64,000 nucleotides of DNA, taken from contig NZ_CP026001.1 of the NCBI RefSeq assembly GCF_003086775.1, forward strand, positions 2,382,407-2,446,406, written 5' to 3'. The position numbers and the translations under genes are program-made. The first letter of the stretch is position 1. Each line of letters begins with the position of its first letter. This stretch comes from Stenotrophomonas sp. ZAC14D1_NAIMI4_1 (GTDB lineage Bacteria; Pseudomonadota; Gammaproteobacteria; Xanthomonadales; Xanthomonadaceae). A model generated the notes under the pieces. That model was not told the origin of the DNA. It did no database searches and saw only the letters and a program-made list of their open reading frames with translations. Shown piece by piece: positions 20,326 through 27,809 of the stretch.

Positions 20326-20535
20326 ATGTCTGCGCCCCGTTGGATCTGACAATAGCCCGGCTGGCCTGCCTTTACATGGGACGCAACGGCAGTTGCGGGA
20401 CTGCTGCGCGAATGCCAGCAGGTCCAGGGCCAGCTGCTCGCCATGGCTGGGGCCGCTACGGGCGAGCAGGTCAAGGCGCTCAATCGCGTTGCCCGAGCGC
20501 CTGGCCCGAGGCAGCGCCACCTGAGAACGGGGCCA
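20326..20535 (+). pseudogene. Decayed Fic-family protein gene (DUF4172 N-terminus)
   Basis: From an ATG at 20326, with GGAG eight bases upstream, the frame reads MSAPRWI, then TGA, Q, TAG, then PGWPAFTWDA and LLRECQQVQGQLL. Intact Fic proteins with a DUF4172 domain start with W-I-W-Q-Q-P-x-W-P-x-F-T-W-D, so TGA replaces TGG and TAG replaces CAG. After about residue 40 the frame jumps to GEQVKALNR, which resembles the start of the Fic C-terminal HTH region, so most of the Fic core (with the HPFxxGN motif) is missing. The end is approximate. A dead AMPylation gene is the best reading. Confidence 0.65.
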
Positions 20536-20540
20536 AGGCC

Positions 20541-20903
20541 TCAGTCCAGGACCACGGAGAACCGGATGGCCAGCGCTGACGGTATTACGGCCACCCCTCG
20601 CCGCTTCAATTCCACCAGGCCGTAGCGTTCCATCACCTTCAGGGTGCGCGAGAGACTTGGTACCTTCCGTCCGGTCAACCCGGCAAGCTCGGTCAGGGAT
20701 TGCGGCTCGCGCTGGTGCAGCGTGCGCAGGAGGCGACGGTTCTCATCGCTCAACACCGCAGCCAACGAAGACAACGATGCGAAGGTGATCGTATCTGGCT
20801 GCTGCTGCGGCGGCGGCGCGGAGCGCCCTTCCCGTTCGCCGCCGATGATGCAGCGGCGGCAGGCGGTCGTTGGGTGGATGGGAGTGCGGTCTGGCTCGTT
20901 CAT
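20541..20903 (-). CDS. Winged-HTH DNA-binding protein (COG4190/HVO_A0114-like)
   Basis: About 120 residues. The C-terminal two thirds form a winged helix: TITFASLSSLAAVLSDENRR, then LTELAGLTGRKVPSLSRT as HTH and GLVELKRRGVAVIP as the wing. This fits COG4190, often found as the antitoxin-like partner of small toxins. No toxin gene is beside it here; instead it is convergent with the decayed Fic gene. The N-terminus is uncertain: the ATG at 20903 is used, without a Shine-Dalgarno sequence, and contains an extra CRRC and a poly-Pro/Gln linker. Confidence 0.7.
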   Translation of the reverse strand: MNEPDRTPIHPTTACRRCIIGGEREGRSAPPPQQQPDTITFASLSSLAAVLSDENRRLLRTLHQREPQSLTELAGLTGRKVPSLSRTLKVMERYGLVELKRRGVAVIPSALAIRFSVVLD

Positions 20904-21078
20904 CAGAGCAATCGGTTTGAGCAGCGCTGTAGTTTCGCGTTCCGCCCCGGGGTGGGATTGAACAAACCGCGCAATCGCGTGCTTCTGGCCGAACGTGTGT
21001 TGATGGTTTGCCGGCCAGCCGCCGGCACTACCGAGCATCGGCCGGAAAGAATGCCGACGTAGATCCGGCAGCGGGGCT

Positions 21079-22377
21079 TCACTTCACAAGCAGCTGCTCG
21101 GCCAGGCCGCGATAGATCGGCACCGGGCAGACCAGCCCGGACACCGCGCGGGCGATCAACACCGTAGCCAGGATGGGCAGCAGCAGGTCGCCGCTGTCGG
21201 TCAGCTCAAGCGAGATCACCGCCGATGTCAGCGGCGCCTGGGTCACGCCGGTGAGGTAGGCGCACATGCCCAGCAGCACGAAGGCGCGCGGGTCGACGGC
21301 GGGCATCAATGCGGCAAGGTTGTGGCCGATGCCAGCGCCCACGGCCAGTGCCGGCGAGAACAGGCCGCCGGGAATGCCCGCAATGTACGAGGCCAGGTTG
21401 GCGAGCAGTTTCATCAAGCCGAACTCGTGCCCCACCTCGGCGTGCCCCTGCACCAGGCTGCGTGCCTGCTCATAACCGGTGCCGTACGCCCCATCCCCGA
21501 ATGCGGCGGCCAGGCCGACCACCACCAGGCCGCACCCTGCGGCGAGCAGCACCGGGTGCCGTTGCCGCAGCGTGCCCAACCAGCGCGGCCGGCCGGCAAC
21601 ACTGGCCAGCACCATGCGTGCGAATACCCCGCCCAGCAGGCCGGCGACCACCCCGCACATCAGGATGGCCAACCAGGCCTGGCCGAGCGGCATGCGCGCG
21701 GTCACGTGGCCGAAGTAGGTGTAGTTGCCGAGCAGGCCCAGCGAGACTACGCCGCCCACGATGACCGCGGTCAACAGCGTGCCCGAGAACCGATGCTCGA
21801 AGCGCCCGCTCAACTCCTCAATGGCGAACACGATGCCGGCCAGGGGCGTGTTGAACGCCGCCGCGATACCGGCAGCACCGCCTGCCAGCAGGAAGTGCGA
21901 CAGTTCTCTGGGATCCTTGAAGCCGAACCAGCGCCCGAACAGATACATCAGGCTGGCGCCGACGTGGACGGTGGGCCCCTCGCGGCCGACTGATGCGCCA
22001 CCGAGCAGCGAAAGCGAAGTCAACAGGAGTTTGCCGGCAGAAACCCCGGGCGAGAGATTGACCTGGCGGAAGGTTTCATCGGGCTTTTCCAGCGCGGCGA
22101 TGACCTGGGGAATGCCGCTGCCCCGGGTCGGGCGCAGGGCGCCGCTGGTCAGCCAGGCGAGCAAGGCGAAGATACCCGGCGTGAGCAGCAGCGCCCACCA
22201 CGGCGAGTGGTTGATGGCGCGCTGGAACAGGCCGAACGCTGCGTCGCTGGCCTTGGCGAACAGGATGGCGACCAGCGCGACGGCCACTGCGCCGATCCAC
22301 AGCGCGGCGCGGCGACGCCAGGCTTCGCTGCGCAGGTGGCCGGCCAGAGAGGCCTGGATGCGGCGGAACGGGTTCAT
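21079..22377 (-). CDS. ClC-family chloride channel/antiporter
   Basis: A 432-residue polytopic inner-membrane protein of the ClC family. The Cl- selectivity motifs are present: GSGIPQV, GREGPTVHVGA with the gating glutamate, GIPGGLFSPALAVGAG, and a Tyr in PIYRGL near the C-terminus. Bacterial members exchange Cl- for H+ and help in extreme acid stress. The ATG at 22377 is the family start; any extension upstream lacks membrane character. There is no C-terminal CBS pair. It stands alone on the minus strand, downstream of the EAL gene with a SMAG repeat between. Confidence 0.93.
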   Translation of the reverse strand: MNPFRRIQASLAGHLRSEAWRRRAALWIGAVAVALVAILFAKASDAAFGLFQRAINHSPWWALLLTPGIFALLAWLTSGALRPTRGSGIPQVIAALEKPDETFRQVNLSPGVSAGKLLLTSLSLLGGASVGREGPTVHVGASLMYLFGRWFGFKDPRELSHFLLAGGAAGIAAAFNTPLAGIVFAIEELSGRFEHRFSGTLLTAVIVGGVVSLGLLGNYTYFGHVTARMPLGQAWLAILMCGVVAGLLGGVFARMVLASVAGRPRWLGTLRQRHPVLLAAGCGLVVVGLAAAFGDGAYGTGYEQARSLVQGHAEVGHEFGLMKLLANLASYIAGIPGGLFSPALAVGAGIGHNLAALMPAVDPRAFVLLGMCAYLTGVTQAPLTSAVISLELTDSGDLLLPILATVLIARAVSGLVCPVPIYRGLAEQLLVK

Positions 22378-22495
22378 GGGCAGCAGTATGGTCAGTCTGG
22401 CCGGCCTGCGAAAGCAGCCGCCGTGGCGGCCCACCTTGCGGCATGCGGCGGCTGGGCCCGGAAAAGCCGGTGCCGAAGTCGCCCAGCGCGCAGGT

Positions 22496-22559
22496 GTAGG
22501 GCCGAGCCAACGCTCGGCTGCTCTCCGCCAAATGCAGCCGAGCACGGGCTCGGCACTAC
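22496..22559. repeat. SMAG (GTAG) REP pair, inverted
   Basis: A GTAG (22496-22499) is followed by a GCCGAGC..GCTCGGC hairpin, a short spacer, a second hairpin GCCGAGCACGGGCTCGGC and an inverted CTAC (22556-22559). This head-to-head pair fits the SMAG repeats known in Stenotrophomonas. It lies between the ends of the EAL gene and the ClC gene and may act as a transcript end. Confidence 0.85.
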
Positions 22560-22565
22560 AGCTGA

Positions 22566-23927
22566 TCAGTCGAGCAAGCTCGACTCTACCCGGGCGGCGA
22601 GCCACTGCTCCAGCGCGTCCTTCGGCATCGGCGGGGCGAACAGATAGCCCTGGAAGTGATCGCAGCCCAGGCCCACCAGCAGCTCCCACTGCGCGGTTGT
22701 TTCCACGCCCTCGGCCAGGGCACTCATGCCCATCACCTGCGAAATTTCCAGGATCTTGCCGAGCAGGCGCTGCGCGTTCTCCTGGCTCACGGCTTCGACG
22801 ACAAACTGCCGGTCGATCTTCAGCTTGCGCACCGGCAGCGTGCGCAGGGTTGCCAGCGAAGAGTAGCCGGTGCCGAAATCATCCAGCGCCCAGGTCAGCC
22901 CCAGGGACTCGAGCGCCTTCATCTTCTCGATCACCATGCCAGCATCGTGCGACAGCGCGGATTCGGTCAGTTCCAGTTCGATCAGCGCCGGATCGACCTC
23001 GGCCTGGGCGATGACTGCAGCCACCGAGGGAACGAACGCATCGTCGAGTACCTGCACCGGGCTGATGTTGACCGCCACGCGCAGGTGCCGTGCATGCGCT
23101 GTGCTGGACCATTGCTTGAGTGTTTCGCAGGCCTGCCGCAGGACTTCCAGGCCGATGTCCCGGATGGCGCCACTCTCCTCCGCCTGCGCGATGAACGCGC
23201 CCGGTGGCAGCAGATCGCCGGAGGGCCGCCGCCAGCGCGCCAGCGCTTCCACCCCGGTGACCACGCCATTGCCGTGTACCTGCGGCTGGTAGTGCACTTC
23301 GATCTCACCATTGCGCACCGCACGGCCGAGCTCGCGCTCCAGCCGCAGGCGGTTGCCGATGTCCTTGCGGTAGATCGCAAAGATCGCGGCCAGCAGGATC
23401 ATCGAGATGACCGTATTGGAACGCGCGCCCCACACGCGCACTTCGATGGGTGGCGAAGTGCCAGGCGCGAGGAAATCCAGCGCGCCGATGGCAAACGCGG
23501 CGAACGTGGCCAGGCAGACCAGCGGGAAGACCAGTGACCCGTAGCGTTCGCGCGCATCGAAGGTAAAGGCGGCACCTGCGGCCAGCGGCAGCAGGAACAG
23601 GTGCCCCGAACGCGGTACCCAGGCGATGGGAGCGTCGATGATGGCCACGCCCACCACGGAGAGGAAAACGCCATGGGCAACGATCAGCAGGGACGTGCCG
23701 TCGGCGCGGCGGCTGCGGACAACGGCCAGTACGCCCACCGCCATCACCCCGAGGAAAGGCGCGGCCAGCTCGGCACGGTCGACGTACAGGTAGCACGCCG
23801 TCCAGCCCAGGCCCAGCAGGATCGAAGAAATGCCTGCCAGTGACAGGATGGTGCCGATCTTCCTGCGGCGCGGTGCCTCCTGGAATTTCGGCAGGCCCTG
23901 CCATTTCCGTGCTGCTCTGTTGGGCAT
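22566..23927 (-). CDS. Membrane-anchored EAL-domain c-di-GMP phosphodiesterase
   Basis: The 453-residue protein has an N-terminal membrane part of about six or seven helices (residues ~25-190; e.g. ILSLAGISSILLGLGW) of unknown sensing type, then an EAL domain from ~205. The catalytic residues look intact: GVEALARW, NISPVQ, ELTESAL, LDDFGTGYSSL, LKIDRQFV, AEGVE and QGYLFAPP. It should degrade c-di-GMP at the inner membrane. The ATG at 23927 is chosen by domain layout. The last codons (ESSLLD and stop) lie within a SMAG hairpin, so the natural C-terminus may have been changed by repeat insertion. Confidence 0.92.
   Translation of the reverse strand: MPNRAARKWQGLPKFQEAPRRRKIGTILSLAGISSILLGLGWTACYLYVDRAELAAPFLGVMAVGVLAVVRSRRADGTSLLIVAHGVFLSVVGVAIIDAPIAWVPRSGHLFLLPLAAGAAFTFDARERYGSLVFPLVCLATFAAFAIGALDFLAPGTSPPIEVRVWGARSNTVISMILLAAIFAIYRKDIGNRLRLERELGRAVRNGEIEVHYQPQVHGNGVVTGVEALARWRRPSGDLLPPGAFIAQAEESGAIRDIGLEVLRQACETLKQWSSTAHARHLRVAVNISPVQVLDDAFVPSVAAVIAQAEVDPALIELELTESALSHDAGMVIEKMKALESLGLTWALDDFGTGYSSLATLRTLPVRKLKIDRQFVVEAVSQENAQRLLGKILEISQVMGMSALAEGVETTAQWELLVGLGCDHFQGYLFAPPMPKDALEQWLAARVESSLLD
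22569..22589. repeat. Single SMAG hairpin inside the 3' end of EAL gene
   Basis: GTCGAGC (22569-22575) and GCTCGAC (22578-22584) form a perfect stem around AA, with CTAC at 22586-22589 (GTAG on the minus strand). It overlaps the last six codons and stop of the EAL gene. The same core is found at 63911-63933. Confidence 0.8.
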
Positions 23928-24239
23928 CTGCCGAAGCGTCCTCTTGGCGTCCGGGACGCGCGTGGTCGCGCCCCGGACGAAGGGTAGCAAAGCCCGCGCG
24001 CGGGCCAAATAGTGCCGTTTTTCTGGCGCGTGCCGGGTCTACGGCGCCTGCCCTTCGTCACGCCTCGTCAACGTCGTTGAACCATTCAAAAGACGGTTGC
24101 AATCGGCCGCATCCAAGCGCCCTGCATGACTCGTAGAGATAGGCACAACTCGCTGGCAAGGCTCCCATGGGCGCGTTATCCGCAGGCATTCCTGCATTCA
24201 TGAAGAGGCCGAAGGGCCTCGTCCAGCGAGGACACGAAC
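23928..24239. other. Divergent intergenic region between EAL and fasciclin genes
   Basis: This 312-base gap should carry the promoters of both neighbours. It holds two hairpins close to the EAL start: CCGGG..CGCG/CGCG..CCCGG at 23951-23976 (one mismatch) and the palindrome GCCCGCGCGCGGGC at 23992-24005. The second half is less GC-rich (24058-24120) and probably contains the fasciclin promoter; GAGGA before 24240 is its ribosome site. I saw no gene in it. Confidence 0.5.
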
Positions 24240-24800
24240 ATGCGTAGCCAGATCCAGCGTCTTGCCATTGCCGCGGGCATCGCGGTTGCTTGTGCCGCAC
24301 CCGCAGCGTTTGCGGCCGATAACCCGATGGTGGGCGGCGTGCCGATGTATGCCAACAAGACCATCGTGGAGAACGCCTCGACGGCCAAGGACCTCAGCAC
24401 CCTGGTGGCCGCGGTGAAGGCGGCCGGCCTGGTGGACACGTTGAGCGGCAAGGGCCCGTTCACGGTGTTCGCGCCCACCAACCAGGCCTTCGAGAAGCTG
24501 CCCGCCGGTACGGTGGACACCCTGCTGAAGCCTGAAAACAAGGCCAAGCTGAGCAAGCTGCTGACCTACCACGTGGTGTCAGGCACCTACACCTCCACCC
24601 AGCTGACGGCGGCCGCCCGCAGCCACGGTGGCACCAGTACCCTGAAGACCGTGCAGGGTGAGCCGCTGACGGTGAAGCTGCAGGACGGCAAGGTCTGGGT
24701 GATCGATGCCAAGGGCGGCAAGGCATCGGTGACGACCGCCGATGTCATGCAGTCCAACGGCGTGGTGCATGTGGTGGACAGTGTGCTGATGCCGAAGTAA
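24240..24800 (+). CDS. Fasciclin (FAS1) domain secreted protein
   Basis: A 186-residue exported protein. It has a clear Sec signal peptide (basic MRSQIQR, hydrophobic core, cleavage near AFAADN) followed by one FAS1 domain: GPFTVFAPTNQAFEKLP as the H1-like box and VVHVVDSVLMP as the C-terminal box, with YHVVSG between. Such proteins are periplasmic or extracellular and involved in adhesion or stress. GAGGA precedes the ATG. It is a single-gene unit ending in a terminator-like hairpin. Confidence 0.95.
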   Translation: MRSQIQRLAIAAGIAVACAAPAAFAADNPMVGGVPMYANKTIVENASTAKDLSTLVAAVKAAGLVDTLSGKGPFTVFAPTNQAFEKLPAGTVDTLLKPENKAKLSKLLTYHVVSGTYTSTQLTAAARSHGGTSTLKTVQGEPLTVKLQDGKVWVIDAKGGKASVTTADVMQSNGVVHVVDSVLMPK

Positions 24801-24809
24801 CGGCTGCTG

Positions 24810-24839
24810 GCGGAACCCGTGGTGAGCCATGGGTTCCGC
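24810..24839. terminator. Terminator hairpin after fasciclin gene
   Basis: GCGGAACCC (24810-24818) pairs perfectly with GGGTTCCGC (24831-24839); the inside GTGG/CCAT extends the stem to 13 pairs with loop TGAG. It lies between the convergent fasciclin gene and the minus-strand hypothetical gene at 24854, so it may serve both. No long T-run follows. Confidence 0.65.
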
Positions 24840-24853
24840 TCTGCTGCGCGCGC

Positions 24854-25291
24854 TCAGTGCACCTGCGGCTGGCGGCGCGCATCCAGCGCTTCCTTGATGC
24901 GTGCAATATCGCGGCCGCCCGCGTCGGCCAGCCGCCGCACCTGCTGTCGCTCGAGGGGCGGCAGCGGCGGCGGTGGTGGCGCTGCCTGGGGAGGCGGTGT
25001 TGCACTGACCAGCCGTGCCACGGCATCGCGCAGCCGCAGTTCCGGGTAGAGACGTGCTGCGCACCAGCGCTCGGCAAAGCGTTTGCCCTGGCGGATGCTG
25101 GCAGCACGCACATCCTTGGTCTGCCACATCTTCTGCCCCTTCATCCAGAGACGAACGCCCGGCCGCCCGTCCGGGGCGACCGCGGCGATTTCGCGTGCGT
25201 TCCACCACAGCACCCAGCGCTCACCGGTCTGCACCCAGCCGGAGACGATGCGTGCGCGATTGACGTCTTGATGTGCGGAGGGCGTAAGCAT
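24854..25291 (-). CDS. Conserved hypothetical protein with proline-rich region
   Basis: About 145 residues; no family recognised. The N-terminal half (VSGWVQTGERWVLWWNAREI, then WMKGQKMWQTKDVR) is rich in Trp and looks folded; the C-terminal half has a poly-proline stretch (TPPPQAAPPPPPLPPLE) and a charged tail. No signal peptide or membrane segment. The ATG at 25291 is used; no clear Shine-Dalgarno sequence. It follows the carboxymuconolactone-decarboxylase-like gene by 46 bases on the same strand, so it may be the last gene of that operon or independent. Confidence 0.65.
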   Translation of the reverse strand: MLTPSAHQDVNRARIVSGWVQTGERWVLWWNAREIAAVAPDGRPGVRLWMKGQKMWQTKDVRAASIRQGKRFAERWCAARLYPELRLRDAVARLVSATPPPQAAPPPPPLPPLERQQVRRLADAGGRDIARIKEALDARRQPQVH

Positions 25292-25337
25292 GGCCCAGAG
25301 GATACGGAGGGCGGTCTCACGGCCTGCGACGTTGGGG

Positions 25338-26102
25338 TTATGGTTGCGTTTTCCGCAGCAGTGCCTGTCGGACCCGCTGCGCCGGAACGGCATCCACGCA
25401 GGTCTCCAGGGTATCGGCCAGCTCGGCCAGCGCGTCCTTCCCTACGCCGATGTTCATGCTCATCCCGATGTGGGCGATTACCTGTGCATCCGCCCCCTCG
25501 ATCATGGACAGCATGCTGAGCGTGGCCAGTTCACGGCTCTGCCAATCCAGGTTGTCGCGCGCGAAGATGTCACCGAAAAGATGGGTGCGCAGGTACGTGT
25601 TGGCCGCGGGTGCGAAATCAAACAGTGGACCCGCCACCGGGGCGCCAGCCAGCACCGTCTGGTTGTCCGTGCCGATTTTCAACAGGGCCTCGCCCTGCGG
25701 GGCAGGCGTGCTGGGTTGGCGCCCGGGGTCGTCGTGCAGGCCACGCGCCGCGCGCGCTTGCACGACCTCCATCAACTGGCCCAGCGCGTTGAGGCTGCGC
25801 GGAAAGCCGGCATAGGCGTAGAGCTGCAGCAGGACCTCACGCACGTCGCTGATGCTGAGTCCCGCATCCAGTCCTGCTTCCAGCGCCGGCTTCAGGCGCT
25901 CGAGGTTGCCTGAGGCCGCGAACGCCGCAATCGGAACCAGCGCCTGCTGCCGTTGGCTCAGCGACGCGAGGGGCGGCATTTCGTTACGGGGTGAAGTGTT
26001 CATGGGCAATGGCTCCTGTGCGTTCGTGGCGGGCAGTCCCGCCAGGATGAGTGTGGCCAGCAGCAGCCACGACTTCGTTCTAGCGGGCGTGGTACTGCGC
26101 AT
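25338..26102 (-). CDS. Exported carboxymuconolactone-decarboxylase-like protein (two CMD repeats)
   Basis: The 254-residue product has a signal peptide (MRSTTPARTKSWLLLATLILAG, cleavage near TNAQ) and two CMD/AhpD-like helical repeats: ALVPIAAFAASGN with VLLQLYAYAGFPR, and ATLSMLSMIEG with VIAHIGMSMNIG. The AhpD-type redox CxxC is absent, so peroxidase activity is unlikely; His in AHIG is kept. The ATG at 26102 overlaps the end of the cupin gene by 23 bases. It is part of the alcohol dehydrogenase-hydrolase-MFS-cupin-CMD operon, where such proteins are common partners of cupins. Confidence 0.9.
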   Translation of the reverse strand: MRSTTPARTKSWLLLATLILAGLPATNAQEPLPMNTSPRNEMPPLASLSQRQQALVPIAAFAASGNLERLKPALEAGLDAGLSISDVREVLLQLYAYAGFPRSLNALGQLMEVVQARAARGLHDDPGRQPSTPAPQGEALLKIGTDNQTVLAGAPVAGPLFDFAPAANTYLRTHLFGDIFARDNLDWQSRELATLSMLSMIEGADAQVIAHIGMSMNIGVGKDALAELADTLETCVDAVPAQRVRQALLRKTQP

Positions 26103-26559
26103 CGTCCACCTTCTCCATCCACTCCACGTTGCGGCCATCGATCGTCCCGGTCACGGCAAGGTGGGTCATGGCGGTCTCGGGGGCGGCGCCGTGCCAGTGC
26201 TTTACGCCCGGTGGGCACCAGACCACGTCGCCCGGGCGGATGACCTGGACTGGCTTGCCCCATTCCTGTACCAGCCCCACCCCACTGGTGACCAGCAGGC
26301 GCTGACCGGCCGGATGGGTGTGCCAGGCCGAGCGCGCGCCCGGTTCGAAGGTAACCAGGCCGCCGGAGGCTGGAATGCCGCCCTCGGCCGGCCAGACCGG
26401 GTCGATCCGCACGCGGCCGGTGAAGTACGCCTCTGCCCCGGGCTGCGATGCCTGCTCGCCAGCGCGGGCGATGGTCTGCTGGCCTGTGTCGGCTGCGGCA
26501 GCAGTCGCGGTAGGCAGCGCGGTGGCGCCAAGGGCGAGCATGAGGAAGGAAGTGTTCAT
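26080..26559 (-). CDS. Exported cupin-domain protein
   Basis: A 159-residue protein with a signal peptide (MNTSFLMLALGATALPTATA) and one cupin barrel. The metal-binding motifs are visible: HTHPAGQRLLV in box 1 and PGDVVWCPPGVKHWHG in box 2, giving His ligands. The ATG at 26559 shares bases with the TGA of the MFS gene (ATGA overlap), and the 3' end overlaps the CMD gene. Small exported cupins of this type occur with CMD proteins; the enzymatic role is unknown. Confidence 0.92.
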   Translation of the reverse strand: MNTSFLMLALGATALPTATAAAADTGQQTIARAGEQASQPGAEAYFTGRVRIDPVWPAEGGIPASGGLVTFEPGARSAWHTHPAGQRLLVTSGVGLVQEWGKPVQVIRPGDVVWCPPGVKHWHGAAPETAMTHLAVTGTIDGRNVEWMEKVDDAQYHAR

Positions 26560-27809
26560 GGTGTTGGCTCCTGCGTGGAGGGTTCGGGCTGACGTGTCCA
26601 GGTGGGTTCGGATTGGCTGCGGGTTACACGTGGCGCCAGCGGGCGTTGGCCCGCCGCGGTGCGCCAGGCGAGGACGGCGGCCACGCCTAGTACGCCTGCG
26701 CTGGCCGCGAAGGTGCTGCCGTGGCCACCGTGGTCGTACAGTGCGCCGCCCAGGGTGGAGCCCACGGCAATGGAGCACTGCACGACCGCCACCATCAGGC
26801 CGCCGCCGGCCTCGGCGTCGTCCTTGAAGGTGTCCGCCAGCCAGCTCCACCAGCCCACGGGGGCGGCGGTGGCGAGCAGGCCCCACGCCGAGAGCAGCGC
26901 CGCGACCGGCCAGAGCTGGGTGCCGAACGGCACCAGCAGCAGGGCGATGGCTGCCATCAGCATCGGGATGCACACCAGCGTGCGGTACAGCCCGTGCGCG
27001 AGTGCGCGGCCAACCAGTACGGTGCCGATGAAACCGGATACCCCGATCGCCAGCAGCACCATGGAAAGCGCGGTGGCGCCCGCATGGGTGACGGTTTCCA
27101 GGAACGGGCGGACATAGGTGAACAGTGCGAACTGGCCCATGAAGAAGGCACCGCAGGCAGCCATGCCCCATCGCACCGGCCGGCGCCGCAGCAGGGCCAG
27201 CACCTTGCCTGGCGCGGCGGTGGTGCGCGCAGGCATGCGTGGCAGGCTGGCCCACTGCCAGGCGAACGCCAGCGCCGCGACCGGAAGCAGGCACAGAAAC
27301 GCACCGCGCCAGCCGATGATCCCGCCGAGATAGCTGCCCAGCGGCGCCGCGACCACCGTGGCCAGCGCATTGCCGCCGTTGAAGATGGCCAGGGCACGCG
27401 GGACATGCGAGGGTGGCACCAGGCGCATGGCGGTCGCCGCCGACAGTGACCAGAAGCCGCCGACGACCACGCCGATGAGCGCGCGCCCGGCCATGTACAC
27501 CGCGTAGCTGTGCGCGGTGGCCACGACCACGCCGGACACCGCCATCAGCGCGGTGAGCAGCAGCAGGACCGTTCGCCTGTCCAGGCGCCCTGCCAGGCGC
27601 GCAATGGACAGGCTGGTGAGCACGGCAAACGCACCGGAGATGGCGATGCCGTAGCCCGCCAATCCCTCGCTCACCTGCAGGTCGGCAGCGAGCGGGGTAA
27701 GCAGGCTGACCGGCATGAACTCCGAGGCGATCAGCGCAAACACGCACAGGGTCATGGCGAAGACGCCGCCCCAATGTGCGCGCGCCGGTGCGTTCTGGTC
27801 GTCGGTCAT
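26556..27809 (-). CDS. MFS transporter, DHA1/AraJ-like
   Basis: A 417-residue inner-membrane protein with 12 predicted helices. It begins LCVFALIASEFMPVSLLTPLA, the usual start of sugar-efflux/AraJ-type DHA1 proteins, with motif A as ARLAGRLDRRTV and a Gly-rich motif C region in helix 5. The ATG at 27809 shares the A/TG with the stop of the upstream hydrolase gene (TGATG), and its own stop overlaps the cupin start (ATGA), so it is translationally coupled on both sides. The exported compound may be a substrate or product of the operon's dehydrogenase and hydrolase; this is inference. Confidence 0.92.
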   Translation of the reverse strand: MTDDQNAPARAHWGGVFAMTLCVFALIASEFMPVSLLTPLAADLQVSEGLAGYGIAISGAFAVLTSLSIARLAGRLDRRTVLLLLTALMAVSGVVVATAHSYAVYMAGRALIGVVVGGFWSLSAATAMRLVPPSHVPRALAIFNGGNALATVVAAPLGSYLGGIIGWRGAFLCLLPVAALAFAWQWASLPRMPARTTAAPGKVLALLRRRPVRWGMAACGAFFMGQFALFTYVRPFLETVTHAGATALSMVLLAIGVSGFIGTVLVGRALAHGLYRTLVCIPMLMAAIALLLVPFGTQLWPVAALLSAWGLLATAAPVGWWSWLADTFKDDAEAGGGLMVAVVQCSIAVGSTLGGALYDHGGHGSTFAASAGVLGVAAVLAWRTAAGQRPLAPRVTRSQSEPTWTRQPEPSTQEPTP

